The notes beneath the pieces were generated by a model, which had not been told where the DNA came from, did no database searches, and was given only the letters and a program-made list of their open reading frames with translations. From the NCBI GenBank assembly GCA_016342455.1, contig JAEIOE010000005.1, forward strand, positions 1-64,000: a stretch of 64,000 bases of DNA, read 5' to 3'. Below are positions 26,823-36,056 of the stretch, one piece after another. The DNA is from Mycoplasmatota bacterium. Lineage in GTDB: Bacteria > Bacillota_I > Bacilli_A > Izemoplasmatales > Hujiaoplasmataceae. A program made the position numbers and the translations under genes. Each line of letters opens with the position of its first letter. Position 1 is the first letter of the stretch.

Positions 26823-27614
26823 ATGAAGAAGAAAAGAATTTGGGAATTAGACTTTCTAAGAGGCTTTGCAATACTTATGATGGTATTTGACCACCTGATG
26901 TATGATTTAGGTCACTTAGACAATTACTTTAGCAATTTTATAGCACTAGACTTAGGATTTTTTAATTGGCTGAATAATCTAGCGGAATCTTATTGGATTT
27001 CTGATTTAAGATTTTTTGGACATTTTTTCTTTGTATCTTTGTTCCTAATTATTTCTGGAATTAGTTATACTTTTAGCAAATCTAATCTAAGCAGATCACT
27101 TAAGCTATTAATTGTAGCTGTTTTAATTAGTGTAGTTACCTTAGCGATACAATATTTCACGGGATTACGTATGTTTATCATTTTTGGTGTAATACATATG
27201 TATGCCCTTAGTACTTTCTTAACTTATGTGTTTAGGAAGATTTGGAATAACGAGGTTTTTATTCTAGTGATTGGGATGTCTATTATATTCTTGGGATTAG
27301 TAATCAAATTTTGGGAATTACATTATGTTGCAAGCATTACGCTAGCTGACATACCAGGTATTGTTTTTGGAACAAAAGCTTATGGGGCTGACTACTTTGG
27401 ATTAGTACCATATCTTGGAATAATTATGGTAGGTACCGTTATTGGGAATGCTTTTTATAAAAATAAAGTAACCATTATTCCTCAATCAAAGATTACAGAT
27501 AAGAACATCTGTATTAAGGCTGGGAAATATTCTTTGCAAATATTCTTATTACATCAACTTGTATTATTCGCTATCATATTTATTGTTGGTTTTATATTTG
27601 GCTACAAATTATAA
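26823..27614 (+). CDS. DUF1624 / heparan-glucosaminide N-acetyltransferase-like membrane protein
   Basis: MKKKRIWELDFLRGFAILMMVFDHLMYDL is the characteristic R-G-x-A-I-x-x-M ... D-H start of DUF1624/HGSNAT-related acyltransferase membrane proteins. The 263 residues span about seven helices with a conserved ADIPGI loop. It probably acetylates or transfers an acyl group to an envelope glycan or lipid. The downstream acyl-CoA ligase follows with no gap, making a two-gene unit. Confidence 0.85.
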   Translation: MKKKRIWELDFLRGFAILMMVFDHLMYDLGHLDNYFSNFIALDLGFFNWLNNLAESYWISDLRFFGHFFFVSLFLIISGISYTFSKSNLSRSLKLLIVAVLISVVTLAIQYFTGLRMFIIFGVIHMYALSTFLTYVFRKIWNNEVFILVIGMSIIFLGLVIKFWELHYVASITLADIPGIVFGTKAYGADYFGLVPYLGIIMVGTVIGNAFYKNKVTIIPQSKITDKNICIKAGKYSLQIFLLHQLVLFAIIFIVGFIFGYKL

Positions 27615-27626
27615 ATGGGGGAAACT

Positions 27627-29240
27627 ATGAAATATAATCAATCGCTATATCAGTCTTTTAATGACACAGCTAAAAAATACCCAGAAAGAAATGCACTTTT
27701 GTTTATGGGAAAATATATCACCTATAAATTATTTAAAGCAAAAGTAGATGCGCTTGCAAGCGGATTTACTGATTTGAAGATAACAAAAGGTGATACCGTT
27801 ACGCTAGCAATGCCTAACGTGTTTGAAGCGTTATTTGCTTTTTACGCGTTAAATAAGATAGGAGTAATATGTCATATGGTTCATCCTTTAACTCCTGTCA
27901 TTCAGATGAATAAATTCATGAAACAAACAAAATCTAATCATTTAATTATCGTAAATACTTTTTATAATCACTTTAAGAATGTATTAGAAGAAGAAAATAC
28001 AAAATTGATCCTTGTGAATCCTGTAGAAGAATTTGGTTTAATTAAAAAAATCGGATATAAAGTAATTAATCGTAAGAAATTAAGTGGCTTTGAGTATAGT
28101 GAACGTATTCTTAAATTCTCTGATTTGTATAAAGAAGGCAAATCAATTGCGGCTAAAGTTGATCCTAAAAAAACGGCTTTCTTATTACATAGTGGTGGAA
28201 CCTCAGGCACTCCAAAAACGATTCAACTATCAAACTATGCAGTCAATTTCTTAGCGTCAGAAGTTCCATTTATAATGGGTGGTAATGAGTTTGAGGACAA
28301 ACATATGCTTGCTGTATTACCGATGTTCCATGGATTTGGCTTGTGTATGGGAATACATGGCATGCTAATAGTAGGTGGGGTTGACACGTTAATGCCTAAG
28401 TTTAATGCTGACGAAGCAGTTAAACTAATAAAGAACAATCAGATAAACTATATTATTGGAGTACCTTCTTTATATGAAGCGTTACTTAGACATAAGCAAT
28501 TCCGCTCTCCGGATGTTAGAAATATTAAACAAGCATATATCGGTGGAGACTATGTTGCTCAAGATCTTAAAAATCGTTTTGATGAAGTGATGGAATACTA
28601 TTACTCAAAAGCCAGAATGTTAGAAGGCTATGGATTAACAGAAGTAGTTACTGTATCTTGTGTTAATACATTAAATGACTCTTTAGAAAATTCTGTAGGA
28701 AAACCTTTACCTGGTATTGATATGGCAATCCTAAATATCGAAAACGAGAAAGAGTTCGCTAAAGTTGGAGCTGATGGAGAAATTTTAGTAAGTGGACCAA
28801 CGATGATGAATGGATACCTTGATGACCTTGAAGCTACAGCTTCAACGATTATTACAGTTGGAGATAAAAAATGGGTAAGAACCGGAGACCTAGGAAATAT
28901 TGATGTGCTTGGTTATGTTCATTTCAAACAAAGATTAAAAAGAATTATTAAGGTAAACGGAATGCCTGTATTACCTTCTGAAATAGAAAACTTCCTAATG
29001 AGTTTTGAAGAAGTGAAGGAAGTTTCAGCTCTTGGAAAAGCTGACCCTTTAAAAGGAAGTATCGTAAAACTTTTTATTGCATACAATAGTGGTAAGAAAC
29101 CATTTACCGAAGCCGAAATAAAAGATATGATTAAAAAGAATATATCTGTTTATGCAGTTCCATCTCAAATAGTTGTGTTAGAAGAACTACCAAAAACAAT
29201 TATTGGTAAAACAAATGTAATTGAATTAGATAAAATGTAA
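27627..29240 (+). CDS. AMP-binding acyl-CoA ligase
   Basis: ATG 27627 has GGGGG upstream; the ATG at 27615 overlaps that site. The 537-residue ANL-superfamily protein has the P-loop-like LLHSGGTSGTPKTIQLS, the A5 motif EGYGLTEV, A7 motif WVRTGDLGNID and A10 lysine in PKTIIGKTNV. It activates a carboxylic acid as acyl-AMP and likely transfers it to CoA. Pairing with a membrane acyltransferase gene upstream and a TetR gene converging from the other side suggests fatty or branched acid use in lipid or envelope modification. Confidence 0.9.
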   Translation: MKYNQSLYQSFNDTAKKYPERNALLFMGKYITYKLFKAKVDALASGFTDLKITKGDTVTLAMPNVFEALFAFYALNKIGVICHMVHPLTPVIQMNKFMKQTKSNHLIIVNTFYNHFKNVLEEENTKLILVNPVEEFGLIKKIGYKVINRKKLSGFEYSERILKFSDLYKEGKSIAAKVDPKKTAFLLHSGGTSGTPKTIQLSNYAVNFLASEVPFIMGGNEFEDKHMLAVLPMFHGFGLCMGIHGMLIVGGVDTLMPKFNADEAVKLIKNNQINYIIGVPSLYEALLRHKQFRSPDVRNIKQAYIGGDYVAQDLKNRFDEVMEYYYSKARMLEGYGLTEVVTVSCVNTLNDSLENSVGKPLPGIDMAILNIENEKEFAKVGADGEILVSGPTMMNGYLDDLEATASTIITVGDKKWVRTGDLGNIDVLGYVHFKQRLKRIIKVNGMPVLPSEIENFLMSFEEVKEVSALGKADPLKGSIVKLFIAYNSGKKPFTEAEIKDMIKKNISVYAVPSQIVVLEELPKTIIGKTNVIELDKM

Positions 29241-29241
29241 A

Positions 29242-29267
29242 AAAAAAACCTCAAACGAGGTTTTTTT
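29242..29267. terminator. Bidirectional terminator between convergent genes
   Basis: AAAAAAACCTC and GAGGTTTTTTT around an AAAC loop serve both the ligase gene and the TetR gene whose stop overlaps it. Confidence 0.85.
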
Positions 29268-29838
29268 AAAACATTCTTTTATCGATGTCTCTAAAGAAAT
29301 AAACTACAAGTTGAGTGATATACTCTTGAATCTTCCTAATGTTGTTTACGTTTTCTCTAAACACATGTAACACAGCTTGAATAAAGCTTTGTGCTAGCAC
29401 AGTCAAAAAATATCTGTCGAATTGTCTTGGGTAGTAACTGTTAATTTTTTCAACAACTAAATTCTCTAATTGAGCTTTCACTTGTTGATAATGAGTGCCT
29501 TCCGAGTTGTAAATCATGATGAATACTTCTCTCGTATAAGGTTTTAATACATTTATTACATACTGAACTAATTGATTCACGTCTTCTTGACTGTCAATTT
29601 TCGTCACATGCAGTTTTTTATCAAAACTTTCTAAGTCATCAATGGCTCTTTGTGCAGGAAGTAAAATTTCATTAAACAGTTCTTCTTTGTTTATGTAATA
29701 GCGATAGATGTTTCCGACAGTAATGTTTGCGTTATCGGCAATTCTTCTCATGTTAGCTTTTTGAAAACCATGGTTGAAGAATTCAGCGATAGCGCCTTCT
29801 ACAATAGAGTTTCTTACTGATTCTTTTAATACTTGCAT
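29266..29838 (-). CDS. TetR-family transcriptional regulator
   Basis: ATG 29838 follows AGGAGG; an upstream in-frame start at 29871 has none. The 190 residues have the TetR helix-turn-helix (IVEGAIAEFFNHGFQKANMR, RIADNANITVGNIYRYYINKEELF) and a helical ligand domain. It converges on the acyl-CoA ligase gene, so regulation of that lipid-related unit is plausible but unproven; the divergent gene at 30109 is another candidate target. Confidence 0.92.
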   Translation of the reverse strand: MQVLKESVRNSIVEGAIAEFFNHGFQKANMRRIADNANITVGNIYRYYINKEELFNEILLPAQRAIDDLESFDKKLHVTKIDSQEDVNQLVQYVINVLKPYTREVFIMIYNSEGTHYQQVKAQLENLVVEKINSYYPRQFDRYFLTVLAQSFIQAVLHVFRENVNNIRKIQEYITQLVVYFFRDIDKRMF

Positions 29839-29973
29839 AATTAACCTCCTTTTTATATATATATTATTCATGAAGTAAATACTATATACCTATTTTCATT
29901 ATATAATAATTTATATTGCTATGCAATTGAAATGCTTAAAAAAAATTGAAAATACAAAATGTTTATTAGATTA

Positions 29974-29990
29974 ACGACACTTGATGTCGT
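29974..29990. promoter_or_regulatory. Small perfect palindrome in a divergent intergenic region
   Basis: ACGACA and TGTCGT flank five bases between the TetR gene and the promoter at 30050. Possible operator; no direct proof. Confidence 0.3.
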
Positions 29991-30049
29991 AAAGCCTAAT
30001 ATTTCGCAATATTCACTTAAAAACATTTAGGATAATAACGCTTAGTTTA

Positions 30050-30078
30050 TTGACATAAGAGGCAATATTTTATATAAT
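30050..30078 (+). promoter_or_regulatory. Full-consensus promoter
   Basis: TTGACA (30050-30055), 17 bases, TATAAT (30073-30078), 30 bases ahead of ATG 30109. Confidence 0.9.
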
Positions 30079-30108
30079 TTTAATATAGACAAATAAGAGG
30101 TGAATTTA

Positions 30109-31371
30109 ATGAAAAAGTTTTTTGGAAATTTTTTAATTTTAATATCAATACTTTTGGTTTCATTAGCCGCTGTTCCATGGAATAATATTGGACAGTGGGG
30201 CTTAGCTATCCCAATTTTAGAAACCTATGAAATATATATTAAAGGTGGTATTGGAGCTTTAACTATTATCATTGGTTTAATATACATGCTTATAGCAAAC
30301 AGTGAAAACAAGAATTATGGACATGTTACCGTGAATACAGCACGTGCTGCATTTATCCCAATGTATTCTTTCGCTGTTGCAATGTTAGTTTTTGGGGGAT
30401 TCATAAACTATTTAGCATATGCAGTAAACTCTAGTTCCACTAATTTATTAATATTAGCATTCTTTGGAGTAATTGCACTTACGATGATATTCTATGGACA
30501 TTTCTTCATTGATACATATAAGAAAGAGTCTAACGGAAGAAGAGTTGCACATTTCATTTTAATATTAGAAATGATGGCTATTGCAGGATATTTAACATAT
30601 TGGTTCTACACATATAAAATAACAGCTGTACAATACGCTGCATTTGGAACTTATTACTTTATTTTATTTGTAGCTTTCGTAGTTGTTTTATACATCGCTC
30701 ATATAATTATTACAGCTGTTAGTTCAAAACGTAATGAAGAGTATGAAGAGTTAGAGTCTGAAATTGATGATCTACGTGGAAAAAGTCCTGAACCAGAAAA
30801 TGAAAAACCAAAATCAAGAAAAGAGAGACAAAAAGAAGCATCGAAAAAAACAGTTGTAAACAAGGCAGATAACAGGAAAACAATGATCGTTTCAAACCAA
30901 CAAACAATTGTTTCATCTGAACGAAGTATTGATCCAACGAATATGATTTATGAAGATGTAGTTGTCGATCCTGAATTTACAAAAACATCATCTTCACCAA
31001 ACCAACCAAATTCAATAGAGTATTATATTGAAAAACCGAAGATGTTTAAAACATTAGATCCAACATTTGATCAACTAGTTGCTTATGTAAGAGAATTACC
31101 TCAAGTAGTTACGAAATTAGATGAAGGTAAAATAACGTTTTACGTTGATAGAAAGCCATTCTTAGTACTTATGAACTTTGGCGATTACTACCGAGTAGCT
31201 TTCAAATATGATCTTGAAAAAGGTATTAGATTAATTATTAAATATCCTACAATTTCAAAAAATAAATCAACACGTGATGAGTTATGGTTTAAGGCAAATA
31301 ATTATGGAGATATTCCAAAGGAAGTTATCTATCAAATAGTAAAATCATCATACGATAATATAAACGCATAA
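30109..31371 (+). CDS. Membrane protein with charged linker and C-terminal YjbR-like domain
   Basis: ATG 30109 lies after AGAGGTG. Residues 1-205 hold about six membrane helices; 210-275 are a highly charged, Lys/Glu-rich linker (coiled-coil prone); the last ~100 residues form a soluble alpha/beta domain (FDQLVAYVRELPQVVTKL, ITFYVDRKPFLVLMNF, LRLI-type strand, ELWFKAN) that recalls the MmcQ/YjbR or DUF1801-type fold. Function unknown. The very strong promoter points to high expression. Single-gene unit. Confidence 0.75.
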   Translation: MKKFFGNFLILISILLVSLAAVPWNNIGQWGLAIPILETYEIYIKGGIGALTIIIGLIYMLIANSENKNYGHVTVNTARAAFIPMYSFAVAMLVFGGFINYLAYAVNSSSTNLLILAFFGVIALTMIFYGHFFIDTYKKESNGRRVAHFILILEMMAIAGYLTYWFYTYKITAVQYAAFGTYYFILFVAFVVVLYIAHIIITAVSSKRNEEYEELESEIDDLRGKSPEPENEKPKSRKERQKEASKKTVVNKADNRKTMIVSNQQTIVSSERSIDPTNMIYEDVVVDPEFTKTSSSPNQPNSIEYYIEKPKMFKTLDPTFDQLVAYVRELPQVVTKLDEGKITFYVDRKPFLVLMNFGDYYRVAFKYDLEKGIRLIIKYPTISKNKSTRDELWFKANNYGDIPKEVIYQIVKSSYDNINA

Positions 31372-31400
31372 AGCAACTTTAAAAAAGTTGCTTTTTTTTT
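31371..31400 (+). terminator. Terminator
   Basis: AAGCAACTTT pairs with AAAGTTGCTT, followed by ten T residues. Confidence 0.88.
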
Positions 31401-31468
31401 TAAATATTTAATCAAACCAATTGTTTGTAAGGGCTTTCTATGTTATTATTGTTATGAGGTGATTAAAT

Positions 31469-32194
31469 ATGAAAATTCAAGAGGTCGAAGCGCTTAAACA
31501 GGCGGTAATCGACAAGAAAAAAAGTCTGTCTGAAAAAGAATATTTAAAATTATGTGAAGAATTTGATGTTCGTTATATTTATGAATCAACTACTTTTGAA
31601 AATGGTGATTTTTCTTTTGAAGATGTTGTTTTCTTGTTAGAAGACCATTCTCGTCAGTTTCCTGACAAATCGGAACACGTTAGAAAAGCGATAGTTAATA
31701 ACTATCATGCAATCAAAACAGTTCACAAACTAGCGAAAAAATCTACGCAGTTTGATGAAACAATCGTTAAAGATTTACATCAAGTTTTAGTTGATGGAAT
31801 TATTACCGGAGGTTTGTACCGTACAAGAGATTTATTCATTTTAGGTGCGAAACACGTACCACCAACATATTTAAAGATTTATAATAAGATGGACAGATAT
31901 TTTGCTGACTTAAATAATCCTGAATTAAAAGGCTTAGAAAAAGCAGCTTTTGCTTTATTGCAAATATTAAAGATTTATCCATTTATGGATGCTAATGGTA
32001 GATTAGCGAGGTTACTACTAAATTACCAATTAGAATTAGAAGGATTTTTACCAATCTCAATCACCAAGGACTTACGCAATGACTATTATAAAAACATAGA
32101 TGAATACAAGATTAACAAAAAAATCGAACCATTTACTGAGTTTATTGCTAAACTCGAAGAAAAAAGAATTAAAGAATTTTTAGAGAGAGACTAA
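31469..32194 (+). CDS. Fic-fold protein with altered active-site motif
   Basis: The 241-residue product has the Fic core: an N-terminal helix with an inhibitory-type motif (STTFENG, residues 40-46), HQVLVDGIITGGLYRTRDLF and the active-site loop at 170-178. That loop reads YPFMDANGR, where the canonical form is HPFxxGNGR: the catalytic histidine is Tyr170 and the first glycine Ala175. AMP transfer by the usual route is therefore unlikely; it may be a pseudo-enzyme, use another chemistry, or bind nucleotides only. Starts after GAGGTG; next gene is the lipoate ligase 25 bases on. Confidence 0.85.
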   Translation: MKIQEVEALKQAVIDKKKSLSEKEYLKLCEEFDVRYIYESTTFENGDFSFEDVVFLLEDHSRQFPDKSEHVRKAIVNNYHAIKTVHKLAKKSTQFDETIVKDLHQVLVDGIITGGLYRTRDLFILGAKHVPPTYLKIYNKMDRYFADLNNPELKGLEKAAFALLQILKIYPFMDANGRLARLLLNYQLELEGFLPISITKDLRNDYYKNIDEYKINKKIEPFTEFIAKLEEKRIKEFLERD

Positions 32195-32219
32195 TTTCTC
32201 TCTTTTTCTTGGAGGACAT

Positions 32220-33185
32220 ATGATATACGTTAACTATCCTAGTGTAAAAACTGAAAGACTAACTTTCTATTTAGCTACAGAAGAGTATTTAGCAAAGAAC
32301 TTCCCAAGCGAAGAATATTTCTTTATGTGGCAAGTTGAACCAACTGTTATCTTCGGAAGGAATCAGCTAATAGAAAATGAAGTCAACTTAGACTATGTAA
32401 AAAGAGAAAATATTTCCTTTTACAGAAGGAAATCTGGTGGAGGGTGTGTTTATTCAGACCCATCTAATATCATGTTTTCTTTTATCACGCCATTTTTTAA
32501 TAAAGATTTTGTTTTCGATAAATATTTAACTAAAGTCGTAGATTTACTTAGAGACTTAGGGTTAAATGCTGTTTTTTCTGGAAGAAATGATATCTTAATA
32601 GGTGATAAAAAAGTATCAGGAAATGCATTTTATCGTGCGAATAATCGTTCTATTGTACATGGAACAATGCTTTACAACACAGATATCTCAGTAATGGTAA
32701 AAGCTATTACACCAGATAATGAAAAATTAATCTCTAAAGGTATTGATTCTGTAAGAAGTAGAGTAACGAATATTGTTGAACATCTAGATATAAGTATTGA
32801 AGATTTTAAGAAACATTTCAAAAACAATTTATGTGACGCACATATTACCTTAACAGATGATGATATTTTAGGTATTAGAGAAATAGAAAAAACTTATCTT
32901 TTACCTGAGTTCATATATGGAAAGAATCCAAACTATACTTTAAAGAAAAAGGCCAAGACAAACGCAGGTATGATTGAAGTTTCTGTTGAATTGAAAAATA
33001 ATATTGTAGTGAACATGAATATGCTAGGGGACTATTTTTTAATTGAAGATCTTAGTGATTTCTTAGCTTTGTTTACGAAGCAAGAATTTACAAGAGAAAG
33101 TTTTAATAAAATTTTGGAAAAACATAAAATAGAAGAATATATTTATAATTTAACAAAAAAACAATTTTTAGATATTTTATTTTAA
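32220..33185 (+). CDS. lplA: Lipoate-protein ligase
   Basis: TTGGAGGAC precedes ATG 32220. The 321-residue protein has the lipoyl-ligase signatures RRKSGGGCVYSD, GRNDILIGDKKVSGNAFYR (with the adenylate-binding lysine) and HGTMLYNTD, plus the small C-terminal accessory domain of LplA enzymes that use free lipoate. It attaches lipoate to GcvH encoded in the same cluster (gcvH Lys65). Dependence on scavenged lipoate fits a reduced genome. Confidence 0.93.
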   Translation: MIYVNYPSVKTERLTFYLATEEYLAKNFPSEEYFFMWQVEPTVIFGRNQLIENEVNLDYVKRENISFYRRKSGGGCVYSDPSNIMFSFITPFFNKDFVFDKYLTKVVDLLRDLGLNAVFSGRNDILIGDKKVSGNAFYRANNRSIVHGTMLYNTDISVMVKAITPDNEKLISKGIDSVRSRVTNIVEHLDISIEDFKKHFKNNLCDAHITLTDDDILGIREIEKTYLLPEFIYGKNPNYTLKKKAKTNAGMIEVSVELKNNIVVNMNMLGDYFLIEDLSDFLALFTKQEFTRESFNKILEKHKIEEYIYNLTKKQFLDILF

Positions 33186-33228
33186 TCAAAGACTAAAAAA
33201 TTTGTTATAATGAAATAGAGGTGCTTTT

Positions 33229-34332
33229 ATGGAAAAAATTAAACAAACATGTTTGCATGAACAACATTTGTTGTTAAATGCAAAAATGGAAGAATTTGCT
33301 GGCTATGATATGCCAATTGTTTATGATAACATCAAATCGGAACATATTGCTGTAAGAACCAATGTAGGGATATTTGATGTTAGCCATATGGGAGAATTTT
33401 TTGTAAGAGGAACAGACGCAGAAAGATTTGTTGATCATATCTTTACCAATTGTGTAATTGGAAAAGAAGGTGGATCAGTTACCTATGGAATGTTGTGTTA
33501 TGAGAATGGAACTATTGTTGATGATTTGTTAGTTTACAAATATAATTCAGAAGAATTCTTGTTGGTAGTAAACGCTAGTAATATAGCTAAGGATTACGAA
33601 TGGGTTGTAAATCAAACAGGTGATTTTGATGTTACCGTTAAAAATGTATCGGATGAATATTCCGAAGTAGCGATACAAGGACCAAAGGCTGAAGCAGTTA
33701 TTATTAACTTGCTAGGTATAGATTTAAGGTATCTTCAGTTCTTTCATTTTGGGACTTTTCAATTTCACAATTGCCAGGTTCTAATCTCAAGAACAGGTTA
33801 TACAGGTGAAGATGGATTTGAAATTTATAGCGATACTTCTGCAATACGAGATATTTGGAAAATCTTCATGGACGCAAAAATTACTCCATGTGGTTTGGGC
33901 TCAAGAGATACGCTTCGTTTTGAAGCTGCCTTGCCTTTATATGGACATGAGATTTCTGATGAAATCACACCATTAGAAGCTGGATTAAAGTTCTTTACTA
34001 AGATTGATGAAGAAAATGATTTCTTAGGAAAGACAGCATTATTAAAACAAAAAGAAGCTGGTTTAACAAGGCGAGTTGTTGGAATTGAAATATCAAAAAT
34101 GGCAATTCCAAGAGCTGGTTATAAAGTTTTTGTAGGTGAAGAAGAAGTAGGATATATTACTACAGGATACCTTTCTATCACTTTAAATAAACCAATAGCT
34201 CTAGCAATGATTAATAGACCTTATACTAAAAAAGGAACTGAAGTCCAAATACAGATAAGAAATAAATTTGTAACTGGATTTGTAAGAAATAAAAAATTCT
34301 TGAATAAAAACTATAAAACGGAGGAACTTTAA
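33229..34332 (+). CDS. gcvT: Glycine cleavage system T protein (aminomethyltransferase)
   Basis: 367 residues, full length. MEKIKQTCLHEQHLLLNAKM leads into FAGYDMPIVYDNI, VGIFDVSHMGEF, AIQGPKAE, SRTGYTGEDGFEIY and the C-terminal barrel. Catalyses transfer of the methylene group from aminomethyl-GcvH to tetrahydrofolate with release of ammonia. GAGGTG lies ahead of ATG 33229; gcvH follows after one base. Confidence 0.96.
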   Translation: MEKIKQTCLHEQHLLLNAKMEEFAGYDMPIVYDNIKSEHIAVRTNVGIFDVSHMGEFFVRGTDAERFVDHIFTNCVIGKEGGSVTYGMLCYENGTIVDDLLVYKYNSEEFLLVVNASNIAKDYEWVVNQTGDFDVTVKNVSDEYSEVAIQGPKAEAVIINLLGIDLRYLQFFHFGTFQFHNCQVLISRTGYTGEDGFEIYSDTSAIRDIWKIFMDAKITPCGLGSRDTLRFEAALPLYGHEISDEITPLEAGLKFFTKIDEENDFLGKTALLKQKEAGLTRRVVGIEISKMAIPRAGYKVFVGEEEVGYITTGYLSITLNKPIALAMINRPYTKKGTEVQIQIRNKFVTGFVRNKKFLNKNYKTEEL

Positions 34333-34333
34333 T

Positions 34334-34711
34334 ATGAGCAAAGTAATTGATGGATTAATGTACCAAGAAAGCCATGAGTGGCTAAAAAAAGTAAGCGACG
34401 ATGAAGTATTAATAGGAATCACTGAATTCGCGGCTAAAGAATTAGGAAGTGTTGTATTCGTTGACTTACCTGAAGTAGGAGACGAATTAACAGCAGGGTC
34501 AGATTTTGGAGCGGTAGAATCTGTGAAAGCAGCTTCTGATCTAACATCGCCTGTATCAGGAGAAGTAATTGAGATTAATGAAGACTTAGTTGGGGAACCT
34601 GAATTAGTAAATGAAGATGCATTTAATGCTTGGTTCATAAAGGTTAAAATATCAAACCCTGAAGAACTAGATGTATTATTAAGTGCTGAACAATATAAAA
34701 AATTAATCTAG
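34334..34711 (+). CDS. gcvH: Glycine cleavage system H protein
   Basis: 125 residues with the lipoyl domain: SHEWLKKV, GITEFAAKELGSVVFVDLPE and lipoylation site Lys65 in ESVKAASDL, then SPVSGEVIEIN. It shuttles the aminomethyl group between GcvP, GcvT and the dihydrolipoamide dehydrogenase (not in this window). GGAGG ahead of ATG 34334. Confidence 0.97.
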   Translation: MSKVIDGLMYQESHEWLKKVSDDEVLIGITEFAAKELGSVVFVDLPEVGDELTAGSDFGAVESVKAASDLTSPVSGEVIEINEDLVGEPELVNEDAFNAWFIKVKISNPEELDVLLSAEQYKKLI

Positions 34712-34721
34712 CGAGGTAATT

Positions 34722-36056
34722 ATGTATAAGTATTTTCCACACACAGAGGAAGATCTAAAACAAATGCTCGACAAACTAAAGATTTCATCTATTGATGAAT
34801 TGTTTAGTGATGTGCCAAATAATGTATTACTAAAGAAAGATTATGATCTTCCGTCAGAAATGTCTGAAATGGAAGTGAAGAATTATTTTAATGAAATTTC
34901 TAAGGATAACCAGGAATTGGTTATCTTTTCAGGACTTGGAGTCTATGATCACTATCAACCTTCTGTAATAGATGCAATAACGTCTAGACAGGAGTTTTTA
35001 ACATCATATACACCATATCAACCAGAGATTTCACAAGGAACTTTACAATACATTTTTGAATACCAATCAATGATTCAAGCATTAACAGGTTTAGATGTTT
35101 CAAACGCTTCAATGTATGATGGTACAACCGCAGCAGCTGAAGCTTGTTTTATGGCTTGTAATGTAACGAGAAGAAACAAAATACTCATATCTGAGACAAT
35201 CCATCCAAACACAATCGAAGTCATTAAAACTTATCTTAAATTTAAAGGATATGAATTTGATTTCGTAGGAAGTAAAGATGGCGTCTTTGACAAAGAAGAT
35301 TTTAAAAATAAAATGAATAAAGACTATGCTGGAGTAATAGTACAAAACCCTAATTTCTTTGGCTTTATTGAAAATTACGAAGGCGTAAGTGATATCGTGC
35401 ATGATTTAAAAGGTGTTCTTGTTCAAAACAGTGACATAAGTACTTTAGCTGTTCTAAAAACACCTAAAGAAAATGACGCTGATATTGCTTGTGGAGAATG
35501 TCAAAGTTTAGGAGCACCAGTAGCTTTTGGTGGTCCATATTTAGGATATTTAGCAACAGTTTCTAAACATGTAAGAAAATTACCTGGACGTATTTGTGGA
35601 TATACAACAGATACATTAGGTAGAAGATCATATGTTTTAACGCTACAAGCGAGAGAACAGCACATTAGAAGAGCCAAAGCAAATTCTAACATTTGTTCAA
35701 ATCAGTCATTAATGGCTTTGTTTGTTACAGTGTATATGTCAGTTATGGGTGAATCAGGATTAAAAGAAGTGAACAAACAATCCTACCAAAACGCACATTA
35801 TTTATATAATAAATTATTAGAAACAGGAAAGTTCTTTGATAATTTCAAACAGCCTTTCTTAAAGGAATTTGTTTTGGAAACAAAAATCAACCATGACCTT
35901 ATAAGAGAAGCGCTAGTAAAGAATAATATCTTTGGTGCTTATAGTTTAGAATCAATAGATGAATCTTATGAAAATCTAGTAAACTTTGCAGTTACAGAAA
36001 AAAGGACAACTGCTGAAATAGACAAATTAATAACAGTATTGGAGAGATTATCATGA
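34722..36056 (+). CDS. gcvPA: Glycine dehydrogenase (decarboxylating) subunit 1
   Basis: 444 residues, the N-terminal half of a split GcvP (Firmicutes/archaeal type). Signatures: MYKYFPHTEEDLKQML, FSGLGVYDHYQPSVIDAIT, TPYQPEISQGTLQYIFEYQS and the GRRSYVLTLQAREQHIRR block. It lacks the PLP lysine, which is on subunit 2. Its stop overlaps gcvPB by four bases. Confidence 0.96.
   Translation: MYKYFPHTEEDLKQMLDKLKISSIDELFSDVPNNVLLKKDYDLPSEMSEMEVKNYFNEISKDNQELVIFSGLGVYDHYQPSVIDAITSRQEFLTSYTPYQPEISQGTLQYIFEYQSMIQALTGLDVSNASMYDGTTAAAEACFMACNVTRRNKILISETIHPNTIEVIKTYLKFKGYEFDFVGSKDGVFDKEDFKNKMNKDYAGVIVQNPNFFGFIENYEGVSDIVHDLKGVLVQNSDISTLAVLKTPKENDADIACGECQSLGAPVAFGGPYLGYLATVSKHVRKLPGRICGYTTDTLGRRSYVLTLQAREQHIRRAKANSNICSNQSLMALFVTVYMSVMGESGLKEVNKQSYQNAHYLYNKLLETGKFFDNFKQPFLKEFVLETKINHDLIREALVKNNIFGAYSLESIDESYENLVNFAVTEKRTTAEIDKLITVLERLS

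Noticed and set aside
31400-31468. Glycine riboswitch ahead of the glycine cleavage cluster
   Set aside because: Leaders at 31400-31468, 32195-32219 and 33186-33228 are too short and show no paired aptamer domains.
34201-34638. Minus-strand open frame over gcvT/gcvH
   Set aside because: Antisense shadow of well conserved genes.
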